From positions 1-64,000 of the forward strand of contig CAWJWP010000006.1 in the NCBI GenBank assembly GCA_963846495.1: a stretch of 64,000 nt of DNA. Reading direction: 5' to 3'. The translations under genes and the position numbers were made by a program. This stretch comes from DASYQD01 sp963846495 (GTDB taxonomy: Bacteria > Acidobacteriota > Thermoanaerobaculia > Multivoradales > JAIOJS01). The notes beneath the pieces are model-generated. The model was not told the origin of the DNA. It saw only the letters and a program-made list of their open reading frames with translations, and searched no databases. This document shows positions 48,193-59,059 of this stretch, one piece after another (the stretch's first letter is position 1; each line of letters begins with the position of its first letter).

Positions 48193-51100
48193 GCGACCAG
48201 CCGACGGCACCGCCCGCGACGGCCAGCCGCGGCTGGGTCGTGCGCACTATCGCCAGTTCCGCGGCCCACCCCTGGCTACGCTGTTGCTCGTCGCGGCGCT
48301 CGCGGTGTGGGGCGGCTACGCGATGCTGCGCTCGCCGCTCGACGCCATCCCCGACCTCTCCGACGTGCAGGTCATCGTCTTCACCGAGTGGCCGGGCCAG
48401 AGCCCCGACCTCGTCGAGGACCAGATCACCTACCCGATCTCGGCCTCGCTGCTCGCCGCGCCGCGCGTCGAGTACGTGCGCGGCCAGTCGATGTTCGGCA
48501 TGTCGTTCATCTACGTCATCTTCGAGGACGGCACCGACATCTACTGGGCGCGCAGCGCGTCCTCGAGTACCTGCTCGGGGTGCAAGGCAAGCTGCCCGAG
48601 GGCGTGACGCCGACGCTCGGCCCCGACGCCACCGGCGTCGGCTGGGTCTTACCAGTACGCGCTCGTCGACGAGAGCGGCAAGCACGAGCCTCGCAGGAGC
48701 TGCGCACGCCTCCAGGACTGGACGCTGCGCTACGCGCTCGAGAGCGTGCCGGGCGTGGCCGAGGTCGCCGCGGTCGGCGGCTTCGTCAAGCAGTACCAGG
48801 TCACCCTCGATCCCGGAGCGGCTGCAGGCGCCTCGGCGTCACCGCTGCCCGAGGTCGTCGACGCCATCCGCGCGTCCAACGACGACGTCGGCGGGCAGGT
48901 TCTCGAGCTCGCCGAGCACGAGTACATCGTCCGCGGCCGCGGCTACGTCAGGTCGATCGAGGACCTCGCGCAGATCGCCGCTGCGCACGTCGGCGCGGGG
49001 ACGCCGGTCTACGTCGCGCGATGTCGGCCGCGTGCAGCTCGGCCCGGCGCCGCGCCGCGGCTTCGCCGACCTCGACGGCAAGGGCGAGGCGGTCGGCGGC
49101 ATCGTCGTCATGCGCTACGGCGAGAACGCCCTGCGGGTGATCGAGGCGGTGAAGAAGCGCTTCGCCGAGGTCGCCAAGACGCTTTCCCGAGGGTGTGCGA
49201 GGTCGTCCCCGTCTACGACCGCTCCGAGCTGATCGAGCGACTCGATCGCCACCCTGCCGCCGCACGCTCATCGAGGAGATGCTCGTCGTCACGCTCGTCA
49301 TCTTCCTCTTCCTCTTGCACGTGCGCAGCGCGCTGGTGCCGATCCTCACGCTGCCGATCGCCGTGCTGCTCTCGTTCATCCCGATGCTCTACCAGGGGCT
49401 CACCGTCAACATCATGTCGCTCGGCGGCATCGCGGTCGCGATCGGCGCCATGGTCGACGCCTCGATCATCATCGTCGAGAACATGCACAAGAAGCTGGAG
49501 CACTGGGAGGCCGACGGCCGCCCCGGTAGCCGGCGCGGGGTCGCTCGTCGATGCGATGCAGGAGGTCGGCCCGTCGATCTTCTTCTCGCTGCTCGTGATC
49601 GCCGTCTCGTTCCTGCCGGTATTCGCGCTCGAAGGCGCGAGGGGCGCCTCTTCAAGCCGCTCGCCTTCACCAAGACGTACTCGATGGCGCTTCGCCGCGC
49701 TGCTCGCCGTGACCCTGACGCCGGCGCTCGCCGCGCTGGTCGTCCGCGGCCGCATCCGCCCCGAGGAACGCAACCCGCTCAACCGCTGGCTGATCGCGCT
49801 CTACACGCCGGTCGTGCGCTTCGTGGTGCGCTTCCGCTGGGCGGTCGTCGTCGGCGCTGTCGTGCTGGTCCTCGCCTCCATCCCGGTGCTGCTGGCGCTC
49901 GGCAGCGAGTTCATGCCGCCGCTCAACGAAGGAGCGCTCCTCTACATGCCCACGGCGCCGCCCGGCATGTCTATCGGCGAGGCGATGCGCGTGCTGCAGG
50001 ACATGGACCGCGCGCCTGCGCGCCTTCCCCGAGGTGGTGAGCGTCTTCGGCAAGATCGGCCGCGCCGAGACTCCCACCGATCCAGCGCCGCATCGGCATG
50101 GTGGAGACGGTGGTGATGCTCAAGCCGCGCGACGAGTGGCGCGACGGCCTCACCTGGGACGGCTTGATCGCCGAGATGGACCGCTCGCTCGCCTATCCAG
50201 GCATGCCCAACATCTGGTGGATGCCGATCCAGACCCGCACCGAGATGCTCTCGACCGGCATCCGCAGCACCGCTCGGCATCAAGATCTTCGGCAAGGACC
50301 TCGACGACATCGAGCGAGCGGCGATCGACGTCGAGAAGGCGGTCGCCGCGGTGCCCGGCACCCGCAGCGCCTTCGCCGACCGCTCCACCGGCGGCTTCTA
50401 CCTCGACGTCGACGTCGACCGCGCCGCCGCGGCGCGCTACGGGCTGCGCGTCGCCGACGTCAACCAGGTCGTGACGTCGGCCGTCGGCGGCATGGAGGTC
50501 TCGCAGGCAATCGAGGGGCGCGAGCGCTATCCGATCAGCGTGCGCTACGCGCGCGAGTTCCGCGACGACCCGGCGGCTCTCGAGCGGGTGCTCGTGCCGA
50601 CTGCCGGCGGGCAGCAGGTGCCGCTGCGCCAGGTGGCGCGGCTCTCGTTCAGGAGCGGGCCGCCGATGATACGCAGCGAGGACGGCAGCCTCGTCGGCTA
50701 CGTCTTCGTCGATCCCGGCGAGCGGGCCATCGCCGATTACGTCGAGGAGGCGCGGGAGCGCGTCGACCGCTCGGTCCGGCTGCCCGCCGGCACGCGCCTC
50801 GAGTGGGCCGGACAGTTCCGCTACTTCGAGCGTGCCAAAGCCAGGTTGAAGGTGGTGGTGCCGGTGACGCTATTGCTCATCGCGCTGCTGCTCTACCTCA
50901 ACACTGGCTCGGCGGTGGAAGTCGGGGATCGTGCTCCTCGCCGTACCGTTCTCGCTCGTCGGCGCCATCTGGCTGCTTTGGCTGCTCGACTACAACATGA
51001 GCGTGGCCGTTTGGGTGGGGCTCATCGCCCTCGCCGGGCTCGACGCCGAGACCGGCGTGGTGATGCTGCTCTACCTGACGCTGTCGTGGCGGCGATGGCG

Positions 51101-51378
51101 CGACGACGGACGCCTGCGCAGCTTCGCCGACCTGCGCGAAGTCGATCGTCGAGGGCGCGGCGCAACGCATCCGCCCGAAGCTGATGACCGTGCTGGCGGC
51201 GATGGTCGGGCTGCTGCCAGTGATGTGGTCGCACGGTACCGGCGCGGACGTGATGAAGCGGATCGCGGCGCCCATGGTGGGCGGACTCGTCACGTCGTTC
51301 CTGCTCGAGCTGACGGTCTATCCGGCGATCTTCGCGATCTGGAAGGCTGCAGGCACCAGGGAAGCGCCGGGTCGGTGA
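48189..51378 (+). pseudogene. cusA: CusA-type RND metal pump, shattered by about 18 frameshifts as sequenced
   Basis: A heavy-metal RND transporter starting at 48189 (ATGA overlap with cusB). CusA features survive in pieces across all three frames: SPLDAIPDLSDVQVIVFTEW, GGIAVAIGAMVDASIIIVEN (the proton-relay helix), GSEFMPPLNEGALLYMP, VDVNQVVTSAVGGMEV-type porter sequence and GLIALAGLDAETGVVM. Shifts fall near 48272, 48558, 48649, 48685, 48708, 49017, 49186, 49198, 49243, 49258, 49522, 49640, 49692, 50015, 50093, 50273, 50927 and 51145; most are one extra C or G. No in-frame stops or motif losses are seen, so an assembly error is favoured over real decay. The reconstructed length, about 1060 residues, is normal. 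Confidence 0.85.
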
Positions 51379-51472
51379 ACGATTGCCTGAAGCACCGCTG
51401 CCTTTCGCCGCCGCCTGTAACACGGCCGCCACAGCTCCTCGCTAAGGTTGCGGGCCGACAGCGAGGAGCCCT

Positions 51473-51952
51473 ATGGAGCGCCGCAAGATCCTGTTCCTCT
51501 GCACCGGCAACTCCGCCCGGAGCATCCTGGCGGAGCTCATCCTGCGCCGCGACGCCGGAGAGGTTTTCGACGTGGTGAGCGCCGGCTCGTTCCCGCGCGG
51601 CGAGGTCAACCCCTACGCCCTGGAAGTGTTGCGCGACCTGTACCACCTCGACACCAGCACGGCGCGCAGCAAGTCGTGGGAGGAGTTCGAGGGCACGCGA
51701 TTCGACTTCGTGATCACCCTCTGCGACAGCGCGCGGGAGACGTGCCCGGTGTGGCCGGGGCAGCCGATCACCGCCCATTGGGGCATGCCTGACCCCGCGG
51801 CGGTCGAGGGTACGGAGGCGGACAAGCGAAAGGCGTTTCGCGAGACGGCCCGTCTTCTCCAGCGGCGCCTCGATCTTCTCCGCAACCTTCCACTCGCCAA
51901 GCTCGACCGGCTCAAACTGGAGAGCGCCGTCCGGGACATCGCTCGGGCTTAG
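51473..51952 (+). CDS. arsC: Arsenate reductase, low-molecular-weight phosphatase type
   Basis: A 159-residue cytoplasmic enzyme that reduces arsenate to arsenite. FLCTGNSARS gives the phosphate-binding loop with Cys10; Cys84 and Cys91 in TLCDSARETCPVWPG complete the three-Cys relay of the thioredoxin-coupled ArsC type. TAHWGMPDPA is also characteristic. The length fits, with a helical tail at the end. It is transcribed towards the MFS gene of the neighbouring arsenic block rather than with it. Confidence 0.92.
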   Translation: MERRKILFLCTGNSARSILAELILRRDAGEVFDVVSAGSFPRGEVNPYALEVLRDLYHLDTSTARSKSWEEFEGTRFDFVITLCDSARETCPVWPGQPITAHWGMPDPAAVEGTEADKRKAFRETARLLQRRLDLLRNLPLAKLDRLKLESAVRDIARA

Positions 51953-52020
51953 TAGGTCCTGGCCCCGGCGTCACCGCGCGGGTCGGCAGCGCGGCCGAGC
52001 CCGACCGCCTACGGCAACTT

Positions 52021-53331
52021 TCACGCCGCGCGCTCCACGAGCGCGCCAGCCGGCTCGCTTCGCCCCGCGAGCAGGGTCAGCACGCCGGAGGCGAGGCTCA
52101 TCGCCAGCACCACGAGCAGCACCGCTCCGTAGCCACCCGCCCTCTCGAGCAGGCTAGCCCCGAGCGGTGCGACGGCGCGCGCGGCGGCGAGCACGAGCGC
52201 CATCACGCCGCTGATGCTGGCATACGACGACGCGCCGTAGAGCTCCGCCACCAGGGCGGCGCGAGCGGGAGTGATCGCGCCGAAGCCGGCGCCGAAGAGA
52301 GCGACGAACACCCACACCGCGGTGGTGCTTCCGCTGCCGAGCAGCGCTGCCATCGCGAGCGCCTGCGCGGCGAAGATCGAAGCCGTCACCGCCGCGCGCG
52401 GCCAGCGGCCGCCGAGTGGCGTGAAGACGAGACGCCCGGGCAGCGCCATGAGCCCGACGCCCGCCATCGCGGCAGCAGCGAAGGCCGGCGGCTGACCGCG
52501 GTCGAGGAGCAGCGGCACGAGGTGCACGGTCATCGCGGTCGATGCCATGGTCGAGAGCGCGAAGGCGACGGAGAGGTAGGCGAACGATCGGCTGCCGAGC
52601 GCTTGCGATGTCGCGAGGCTCGGCTTGGGTTGGTACGTGGTGGAGGCTCGCGATCGTCGGTTGCGGCAGACGAGCGCACCGTCCGGCAGCAAGCCGTGGT
52701 CCTGCGGGCGCCGACGCAGCAGCAGGGCGTGGGCGGGAACGGTGACCGCTGCCAGGATCGCGGCAAGCCATACCAACGCGCCGCGCCAGCCGTGGCGCTG
52801 CACGAGCCAGCTCGCCAAGGGTACGAAGACGACGCTGGCGAGGCCGCCGAGGAAGGTGAGCAGCGTCAGCGCGCTCGTGCGCCGGCGGTCGAACCAAGTG
52901 GCGACCACCGCAAAGGCGGGCTCGTAAAGCACCGCGGCGCACGCCAGTCCGAGCCCCAACCAAATGGCGTAGAAGCTGGCGAGGCGGTCGACGCGCGACC
53001 ACGCCACGAGTAGGAGCGCGGCCAGCAACGAGCCGGCGGTCATCACCAGCCGCGCACCGTGGCGATCGATCCAGCGGCCGAGCGGAACGGCGGCGAGACC
53101 GGCCACCAACCAAGCCACAGAAAAGGCGCCGGTGAGCTGCGCGCGGCTCCAGCCGAGATCGCGCTCCATTGGATGAAGGAAGATCGCGAACGCGTACGAC
53201 AGCACGCCGTACGAGACGCACTCGGTGACGCCGAGCGCGGCCACCATCACCCAGCCCCAGTAGATCGGGCCGGGGAGCTGCCGCCGGCTCGAGACCGCCG
53301 AGGCCGGCGGCGCCCCGACGCGACCGCTCAT
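52021..53331 (-). CDS. MFS transporter of the arsenic block
   Basis: A 436-residue transporter with about twelve membrane helices. The loop GRWIDRHGARLVMTAG between helices 2 and 3 is the MFS signature. Its ATG overlaps the stop of the flavoprotein gene by four bases, so the two are coupled, and it converges on arsC. MFS proteins in arsenic clusters (such as ArsJ or ArsK) export arsenicals or adducts. I cannot place this one in either family from sequence alone. Cargo is inferred from context. Confidence 0.85.
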   Translation of the reverse strand: MSGRVGAPPASAVSSRRQLPGPIYWGWVMVAALGVTECVSYGVLSYAFAIFLHPMERDLGWSRAQLTGAFSVAWLVAGLAAVPLGRWIDRHGARLVMTAGSLLAALLLVAWSRVDRLASFYAIWLGLGLACAAVLYEPAFAVVATWFDRRRTSALTLLTFLGGLASVVFVPLASWLVQRHGWRGALVWLAAILAAVTVPAHALLLRRRPQDHGLLPDGALVCRNRRSRASTTYQPKPSLATSQALGSRSFAYLSVAFALSTMASTAMTVHLVPLLLDRGQPPAFAAAAMAGVGLMALPGRLVFTPLGGRWPRAAVTASIFAAQALAMAALLGSGSTTAVWVFVALFGAGFGAITPARAALVAELYGASSYASISGVMALVLAAARAVAPLGASLLERAGGYGAVLLVVLAMSLASGVLTLLAGRSEPAGALVERAA

Positions 53332-54737
53332 CCGCAACAAGCCGAGGCGCCGCCGGGCGCCGCCGCGGCCGCCGGCGAGGCGCAGGCGGCGGCCACGCCG
53401 CAGGAGCCGGCGATCGGACCGGCCGACTTGGCGTCGCCGCTGCCGCAGCAGGCGCCCTTCGCCAGCAGGTCGGTGGAGCAGACGCCCGTCTCCGGCAGTA
53501 CCAGCCGCACCTCGCGGGCACCCTCCTCGTCGCCGACGAGCTTGCAGACGACGGAGCGCACCTGCTCGTAGCCGGTGAGCAGCAGGAACGTCGGCGCGCG
53601 GCCGTAGCTCTTCATGCCGACGACGTAGTAACCCGTCTCCGGGTGCGCCAGCTCCGCCGCGCCGTGCGGATAGACGGTGCCGCAGCTGTGCACGTTGGGA
53701 TCGATGAGCGGCGCCAGGCGCACCGGGCTCTCCAGCCACGGGTCGAGCTCGAGCCGCAGCTCGCGAGTGAGGGCGAGGTCGGGCCGGAAGCCGGTGGTGA
53801 CCACCAGCTCGTCGAACGGACCGAGCACCGTTCCGTCGTCGCCTTCGACGATCACTTGCCCTTCGTGTTCGACCAGCGCTACGGCGCGGAAGCCGCGCAC
53901 CAACGTCAGCGCGCGGCTCTCGACCAGCTGCTGCAGCCGGCTGCCGAGGCTGCCGCGCGCCGCCAACGCGTCGCGCCGGCCGCCGCCGAACATCAGCCCG
54001 ATCTCGGGCCGGCGGATCGCCCACACCACCTCGGTCGCCGGGACCTCGTCGGCGAGCTGCGCGAGATCGAGGAGCGCGTTGAACGCCGAGTGGCCGCTGC
54101 CCACCACGAGGACGCGCTTGCCCGCGTAGCGCGAGCGATCGGCGCCCAGCACGTCGGGAATGCGATGGGTGATGCGGTGGCTGAGCGCGCGCTCGCCCGG
54201 AATCGGCAGGCCGCTGGCGCCGAGCGGGTTCGGGTTCGCCCACGTGCCCGACGCATCGATCACGGCGCGCGCGAGCAAGCGCTCCTCGCGTCCCTCCGCA
54301 TCGGCGAGCACGAGCTCGAAGGGCGCCTCGTCGCGGCCGGCGCTCTTCACCTTGTCGAAGCCGCGCCGCGACACCGCCACGACGCGTCGACCGAGGCGCA
54401 GGCCGGCAGCCACGTCGGGCAACGCCGCGAGCGGCTCGAGGTAGCGCTCCACCAGCTGGCGACCGGTCGGCAGCTCCTCCTCGTCGGGCATCGCCCAGCC
54501 TTGGGCTTCGAGCCGGCGGCGTGCCTCGGCGTCGACCAGATACTTCCAGGGCGAGAAGAGACGCACGTGCCCCCACTCGCGGATGCTGGCGGCCACCGCG
54601 CTGCCGGCCTCGAGCAGCACTGGGCGCTCGCCGTGCGCGAGCAGATGAACGGCGGCGGCGACGCCGATCGGGCCGGCGCCGATGACAGCGACAGGTAGCG
54701 AGTGGGTGTCGGAGACCGTGGCGTTCGCGTTTCTCAT
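53328..54737 (-). CDS. ArsO-like flavoprotein with Cys-rich C-terminal tail
   Basis: A 469-residue FAD/NADP-dependent monooxygenase-like protein. ATG 54737 has GGGAG seven bases upstream. FAD-binding GAGPIG (20-25), a second nucleotide site VVGSGHSAFN (about 213), and the family pattern GYYVVGMKSYGRAPTFLLLTGYEQVRSV. The tail beyond about 425 holds nine Cys: VCSTDLLAKGACCGSG, GSCGVAAACA and a terminal ACCG, a likely As(III) or thiol-metal site. Such flavoproteins lie in ars clusters next to MFS genes, as here. The reaction (for example oxidation of an arsenical) is not proven. Preceded by a clear promoter. Confidence 0.85.
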   Translation of the reverse strand: MRNANATVSDTHSLPVAVIGAGPIGVAAAVHLLAHGERPVLLEAGSAVAASIREWGHVRLFSPWKYLVDAEARRRLEAQGWAMPDEEELPTGRQLVERYLEPLAALPDVAAGLRLGRRVVAVSRRGFDKVKSAGRDEAPFELVLADAEGREERLLARAVIDASGTWANPNPLGASGLPIPGERALSHRITHRIPDVLGADRSRYAGKRVLVVGSGHSAFNALLDLAQLADEVPATEVVWAIRRPEIGLMFGGGRRDALAARGSLGSRLQQLVESRALTLVRGFRAVALVEHEGQVIVEGDDGTVLGPFDELVVTTGFRPDLALTRELRLELDPWLESPVRLAPLIDPNVHSCGTVYPHGAAELAHPETGYYVVGMKSYGRAPTFLLLTGYEQVRSVVCKLVGDEEGAREVRLVLPETGVCSTDLLAKGACCGSGDAKSAGPIAGSCGVAAACASPAAAAAPGGASACCG

Positions 54738-54762
54738 CGAAGAGCTCCCTGGAAGGCAATCG

Positions 54763-54777
54763 GTTGGCAGTGCCAAC
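54763..54777 (-). promoter_or_regulatory. Operator-like palindrome at the arsenic promoter
   Basis: GTTGGCAGTGCCAAC: perfect 7-bp inverted arms around one base. It touches the -10 box and covers the likely start point of the leftward transcript, so a bound repressor would block transcription. The regulator is not encoded in the window beside it. Confidence 0.55.
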
Positions 54778-54805
54778 TATAGGCACCAATCCGGACTGTT
54801 GTCAA
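54776..54805 (-). promoter_or_regulatory. Sigma-70-type promoter of the flavoprotein-MFS operon
   Basis: Reading leftwards, TTGACA (54800-54805, perfect -35), an 18-base spacer, and TATAGT (54776-54781). It lies 39 bases upstream of the flavoprotein start, and is the clearest promoter in the window. Confidence 0.7.
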
Positions 54806-54853
54806 TACCAACCAAATTGGGGAATGCCCACCCTTCGCCCTCGTGGGCGCTCA

Positions 54854-57800
54854 TCAGACCGCTGGCCGCGCAAAGCGCGCGTAGACGCTGGGCAGCACGA
54901 GGAGCGTGAACAGCGTCGAGGTCACGAGACCGCCGACCATGACGATGGCGAGCGGCCGCTCGAGCTCGGAGCCGGCGAAGCCGAAGAGCATGGGCAGGAG
55001 GCCGAGGATCGCCGCGCCCGCGGTCATCAGCTTGGGGCGGACGCGTCCCACCGAGGCTTCGCGCAAGGCGACGTCGAAGGGCTCGCCGGCCGCGATCAAG
55101 CCGCGCGTCTGCGCGATGAGCACGAGGCTGTTCTGCACGGCGACGCCGAAGAGGCCGATGAGGCCGACGATCGAGCTGGCGTTCCAGGTCTCGCCCGCGA
55201 GCCAGAGCGCGTAGAGGCCGCCGGCGAAGGCGACCGGCAGCGTGGCGATCACCACCGCGACCTCGCGGGCGCGGCCGAGCGCCGCGCCGAGCAGCAGCAC
55301 GACGAGGGCGAGAGCCACCGCACTCGCGACCGTCAAACGCCGCTGCGTCTCGCGCGCTTCCTCGACCTTGCCCGAGAGCGCGAAGGTGGCGCCCGCCGGC
55401 AGCTCGAGCTCCCGCATCGCGGTCTCGATGCGGCGCGCGGTGCCGCCGAGGTCCTCCGCCACCCGCACGTTGAAGCCGAGGCGACGCTGCCCGTTCTTGC
55501 GGCGGATCATCGACGGCGTCGGCGCCTCCTCGATGCGCGCCACCTGCCCGAGCTCGACGATGCGGCCTTCCTCGACGACCAGTGGCAGCCGCGTCAGCGC
55601 GGCGGCGGTGAGCCGGCCGTCGTTGGGGAAGCGGACGACGCGCTCGATGCGCTGCACTCCTTCGAAGCGCGGCGGCAGCTCGAGGCCGTGCAGCGCGGCC
55701 GAGATGGTGTCGTAGAGCAGCTCGCGCGGGACGTCGAGCCGGCGCAGGGCGTCGTCGTCGGGCACGACCCGCCAGCGCGGCAGCGGCGCGCCGGTGTCGG
55801 GGCTCACCGACGCCACGCCTTCGACGCGCGCCGATGGCGGCGCGGATCTCGGCTTCGTGCGCCGCCACCGCGGCCAGGTCGGGATGGAAGACCTCGACCT
55901 GAACGTCGGCGGGCGTGCCGCCGATGCCTTCGGCGATCCGCATCCCCATCGGCGTCGTGAGCTCGGCGGCGTAGGGGAGCCGTTCGACGATCTCGCCGAT
56001 CTCGTGAGCGATGGGTCCGGGTCGCGCCCCTTCCTCGAGCACGACCAGCACGTCGGAGACGTAGTGCGGCATCGGGTCTTCGGTGAGCTCGCCCCTACCG
56101 GTGCGCCGATACGACGCTTTCGCTCCCGGCAGGTCGGCGATCGCCTCCTCGAACTGCCGATTGGCGCGGTCGATGGCTTCGAGGCTGGTGTCGGAGGGCA
56201 GCAGCGTCTGCACCAGCACCGCGCCCTCGTTGAGCGCCGGCAGGAAATCGGTCCCGAGGCCGACGGCGAGATAGATGGCGGGCGCGGCGAGCGCGAGGGC
56301 CGCCACCTGAACGACCGAGCCCCGCCGCAACGCCCACGCGAGCACGGGACGGTAGACGCGCTTGAGCGCGACCACCAGCCGCGGCTCGGCAAGCGAGGTC
56401 CCCGGCGGCAGGAATCGCTCGGCGAGCGCGGGCACGAGGGTGACCGACAACACCAGCGAGATCGCCATCGCCGACGCCACCGACACCGCGAGCGGCGCGT
56501 AGAGCCTGCCGGCGACGCCGCCGATGGCGAGCAGCGGGATGAAGACCGCGAGGATCACCAGCACGGCGGTCGCGATGGGCGAGGCGACCTCCGCGGCAGC
56601 TGCGGCGATCGCGGCGCGCCGCGAGCTGGCGCCGCTCAGCTCCGACAGCCGGTGCGTGACGTTCTCGACCATGATCACGCCGGCGTCGACGAGCAGGCCG
56701 ACCGCGATGGCGAGCCCGCCGAGCGTCATCGCGTTGAGGCCCTCGCCGAGCGCCAGCAGCGGCAGCGCGGTGCCGAGGATGGCGAGCGGCAGCAACAGCA
56801 GCACGATCGAAGCGGCGCGCAGGCTGCCCAGCAGCACGATCAGCACGAGGGCGACGAGGACGCCACCGATCGCGAGCGCTTGGCCGACGCCGCCGAGCGC
56901 GTGCGACACCAGCTCGCCCTGGTCGTAGAAGAGCGTGAGCGTCATGCCCGGCGGCAGCGCGCGCTCGAGGTCCGGCAGCACCGACCTCACGCCGCGCGCG
57001 ACTCTCAGCGTGTCCGCGTTGGGCTGCTTGATGACGCGCAGCGACACCACCTCGAAGCCCTGGTAGCGCGCCAGCCCCATGCGGAAGCCGGGCGCCTCGC
57101 GCACTTCGGCCACGTCGCCGAGCGCCACCAGGCCGTGCGCCGTGTGCACGGGCAGCCGCCGCGCCTGCTCGGGCGTGGCGGCGAGGCTGGCGTAGGTGAC
57201 GAAGGCGAGCTTGTCGCGCACCTCGAGGATGCCGGCGCCGCGCTCGCGCTCGCTTCCCTCGACGGCGGCGAGGACCTGCTCGAGGCTCACCGCCATGAGG
57301 CGCATGCGCTCGGGGATGAGGTTGATCTGCAGCTGCCGTTCCTCGCCGCCGAGCAGCTCGATGCGGGCGACGCCGGGAACCGACTGCAGTCGCGGGATGA
57401 CGATGCGCACCGCCGCGTCGCGCAGCTTCATCGGATCGACGGCCGGGCCCTCGAGGACGAGCTCCTGGATCTCCTGCAAGCGGCCGGCGGCGCTGGTGAG
57501 CAGCGGGGCCGACGTTCCGTCGGGGAACTCCGCTGCCACGCTGGCGATCTTCTCGGCCACCATCAGCCGGCTGCGGAACGGGTCGGCATGGCTCTCGAAG
57601 GCGACGACGATCTGCACCACGCCGGGCTGCACGGTGGTGACGACGCGCCTGACGTGAGGAAGCCCCTGCAGCGCCTGCTCGAGCGGCTGCGCGATGGCGA
57701 GCTCGAGCTCGGTGGCGTCGCGCCCGGCGCTCTGGATGAGCACTTGCACCGCCGGCAGCGCCAAGTCCGGGAAGAGATCGCGCCGCAGGTTGAAGAAGGC

Positions 57801-57917
57801 GAGCAAGCCGGCGGCGCCGAGCACGAGAGAGAGCGCCAGCACGACGCGGCCACGCGCGAGCACCCACTCGAACGCTCGCTGCAGGCGCGGTCGACGAGCC
57901 GTGTCCTCAGTGGGCAT
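54854..57917 (-). CDS. Heavy-metal/HAE-type RND efflux pump, one frameshift
   Basis: About 1020 residues of an RND transporter, start at ATG 57917. N-terminal helix ARGRVVLALSLVLGAAGLLAFFNLRRDLFPDLALPAVQV, a first porter domain, then GGLAIAVGLLVDAGVIMVENV (proton-relay helix with the conserved Asp) and GTDFLPALNEGAVLVQTLL. Near 55835 the frame shifts by one (EIRAAIGA to VEGVASVSPDTG) and the second half runs cleanly to PSVYARFARPAV. Total length is one base over a multiple of three. It overlaps the adaptor gene by eleven bases. Related to CusA/CzcA; the cation cannot be deduced from the helix motifs. Confidence 0.85.
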
Positions 57918-59059
57918 GGGTCTCGCCCTCGCCCGACTGCTTGAGCAGGAGCGCCTTCAGCAGGTAGGCGCCGTCGGTGGCGATGCGTTCGCCAGCGACG
58001 AGGCCTTCGAGCACGACCACGTCGCCGCCGAGCTCGGGACCGCGGCGCACGGGTCGGAACGCAGCTTCGTCGCCGGTGGCGACGAAGACTCCCCAGTTGC
58101 CCTCGATCTGCTGCACCGCTCCCTGCGGCACGACGATGCCGCGTGGCAACGGCACGCGGACCTCCAGCGGCGTGCCCGGATACGGCGGCTCGTCGCCCAC
58201 GAGCCGGAGGCGATAGCTCAAGCGGCGCGTCTCGGCCGAGAGGCTCGTCGGCATGCCTTCGACGCGAGCGGTCCAGGTCTTCCCGTCGCTGCGCCGCACG
58301 GCCGTCTCGGCGCCCGCCACCCAGCTCGTGGGCCCCGGCAGCGCCAGCTCGACAGCGACGAGCGTGCCGCGGCCGGTCTCGAAGACGCCGAGCTCCTGGC
58401 CTGTCTGCACGCCTTGGCCCGCCAACACGCTGTACTTAGCCACCCGGCCGCCGCGCGGCGCGCGGATCGATACCGTCGCTCCGGCGCGGCCCGGCGTCAC
58501 ACCGTGCGCCTCCAGCGCCAGCCGCGCCGCCGCTTCTTCGGCGTCGGCGACGGCCAGCGCGGCGCGCGCCGCTTCGAGCTCGCGCGCGGCGCCCGCGCCC
58601 GCTTTCGCGAGGCGCTCTTCGCGCGCCACCTCCGCCGCCGCCTGCTGTCGCGTCGCGCGGCGCGCCAGCCAGGCGGCGCTCAGCTGCGCGAGCTCGGGGC
58701 TGCGGATGGTGAGCAACGGCGTGCCGCGCGCGACCTCGCGTCCCGGCGGGACGGTCAACACCACCACCACGCCGCCGATGGGAGCCGACAGCATCTCGCG
58801 CTCCGACTCGTCGGCGGTCGCCTCGGCCGGGTACCACACGCCTTCTTCGATCGGCGCGCCGACGGTGGCGAAGGCGACGCCGCGCACGCCTTCGAGGTGG
58901 ACGACGCCGGGCTTCTCGTCATGCTCGGCGGCTACGCCGTCGGTTCTCGGCGGCTGCCTCTTCGTGCTCGTGCGCATCTTCGGGTTGTTGCCGGCATGCA
59001 GTTGCCGTCAACGCCACCGCGAGCAGCGTGATCGTCATCAGGTTCAGGATCCGCTTCAT
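57907..59059 (-). CDS. RND periplasmic adaptor (CzcB/CusB-like) lipoprotein, one frameshift
   Basis: About 384 residues. The true start is ATG 59059, which overlaps the CzcC stop (ATGA) and gives a lipoprotein signal MTITLLAVALTATAC followed by EDAHEHEEAAAEN. The frame then moves by one near 58955 to DGVAAEHDEKPGVVHL and the adaptor core. Typical strands include APIGGVVVVLTVPPGREVARGTPLLTI and VSIRAPRGGRVAKYSVLAGQGV. The chain ends GEGETHAH, so it has His clusters at both ends of the mature protein. It should link the outer-membrane channel to the pump. Confidence 0.83.

Noticed and set aside
51957..52020. Bidirectional terminator between arsC and the MFS gene
   Set aside because: Inverted repeats are imperfect and no T-run is present, so the evidence is too weak.
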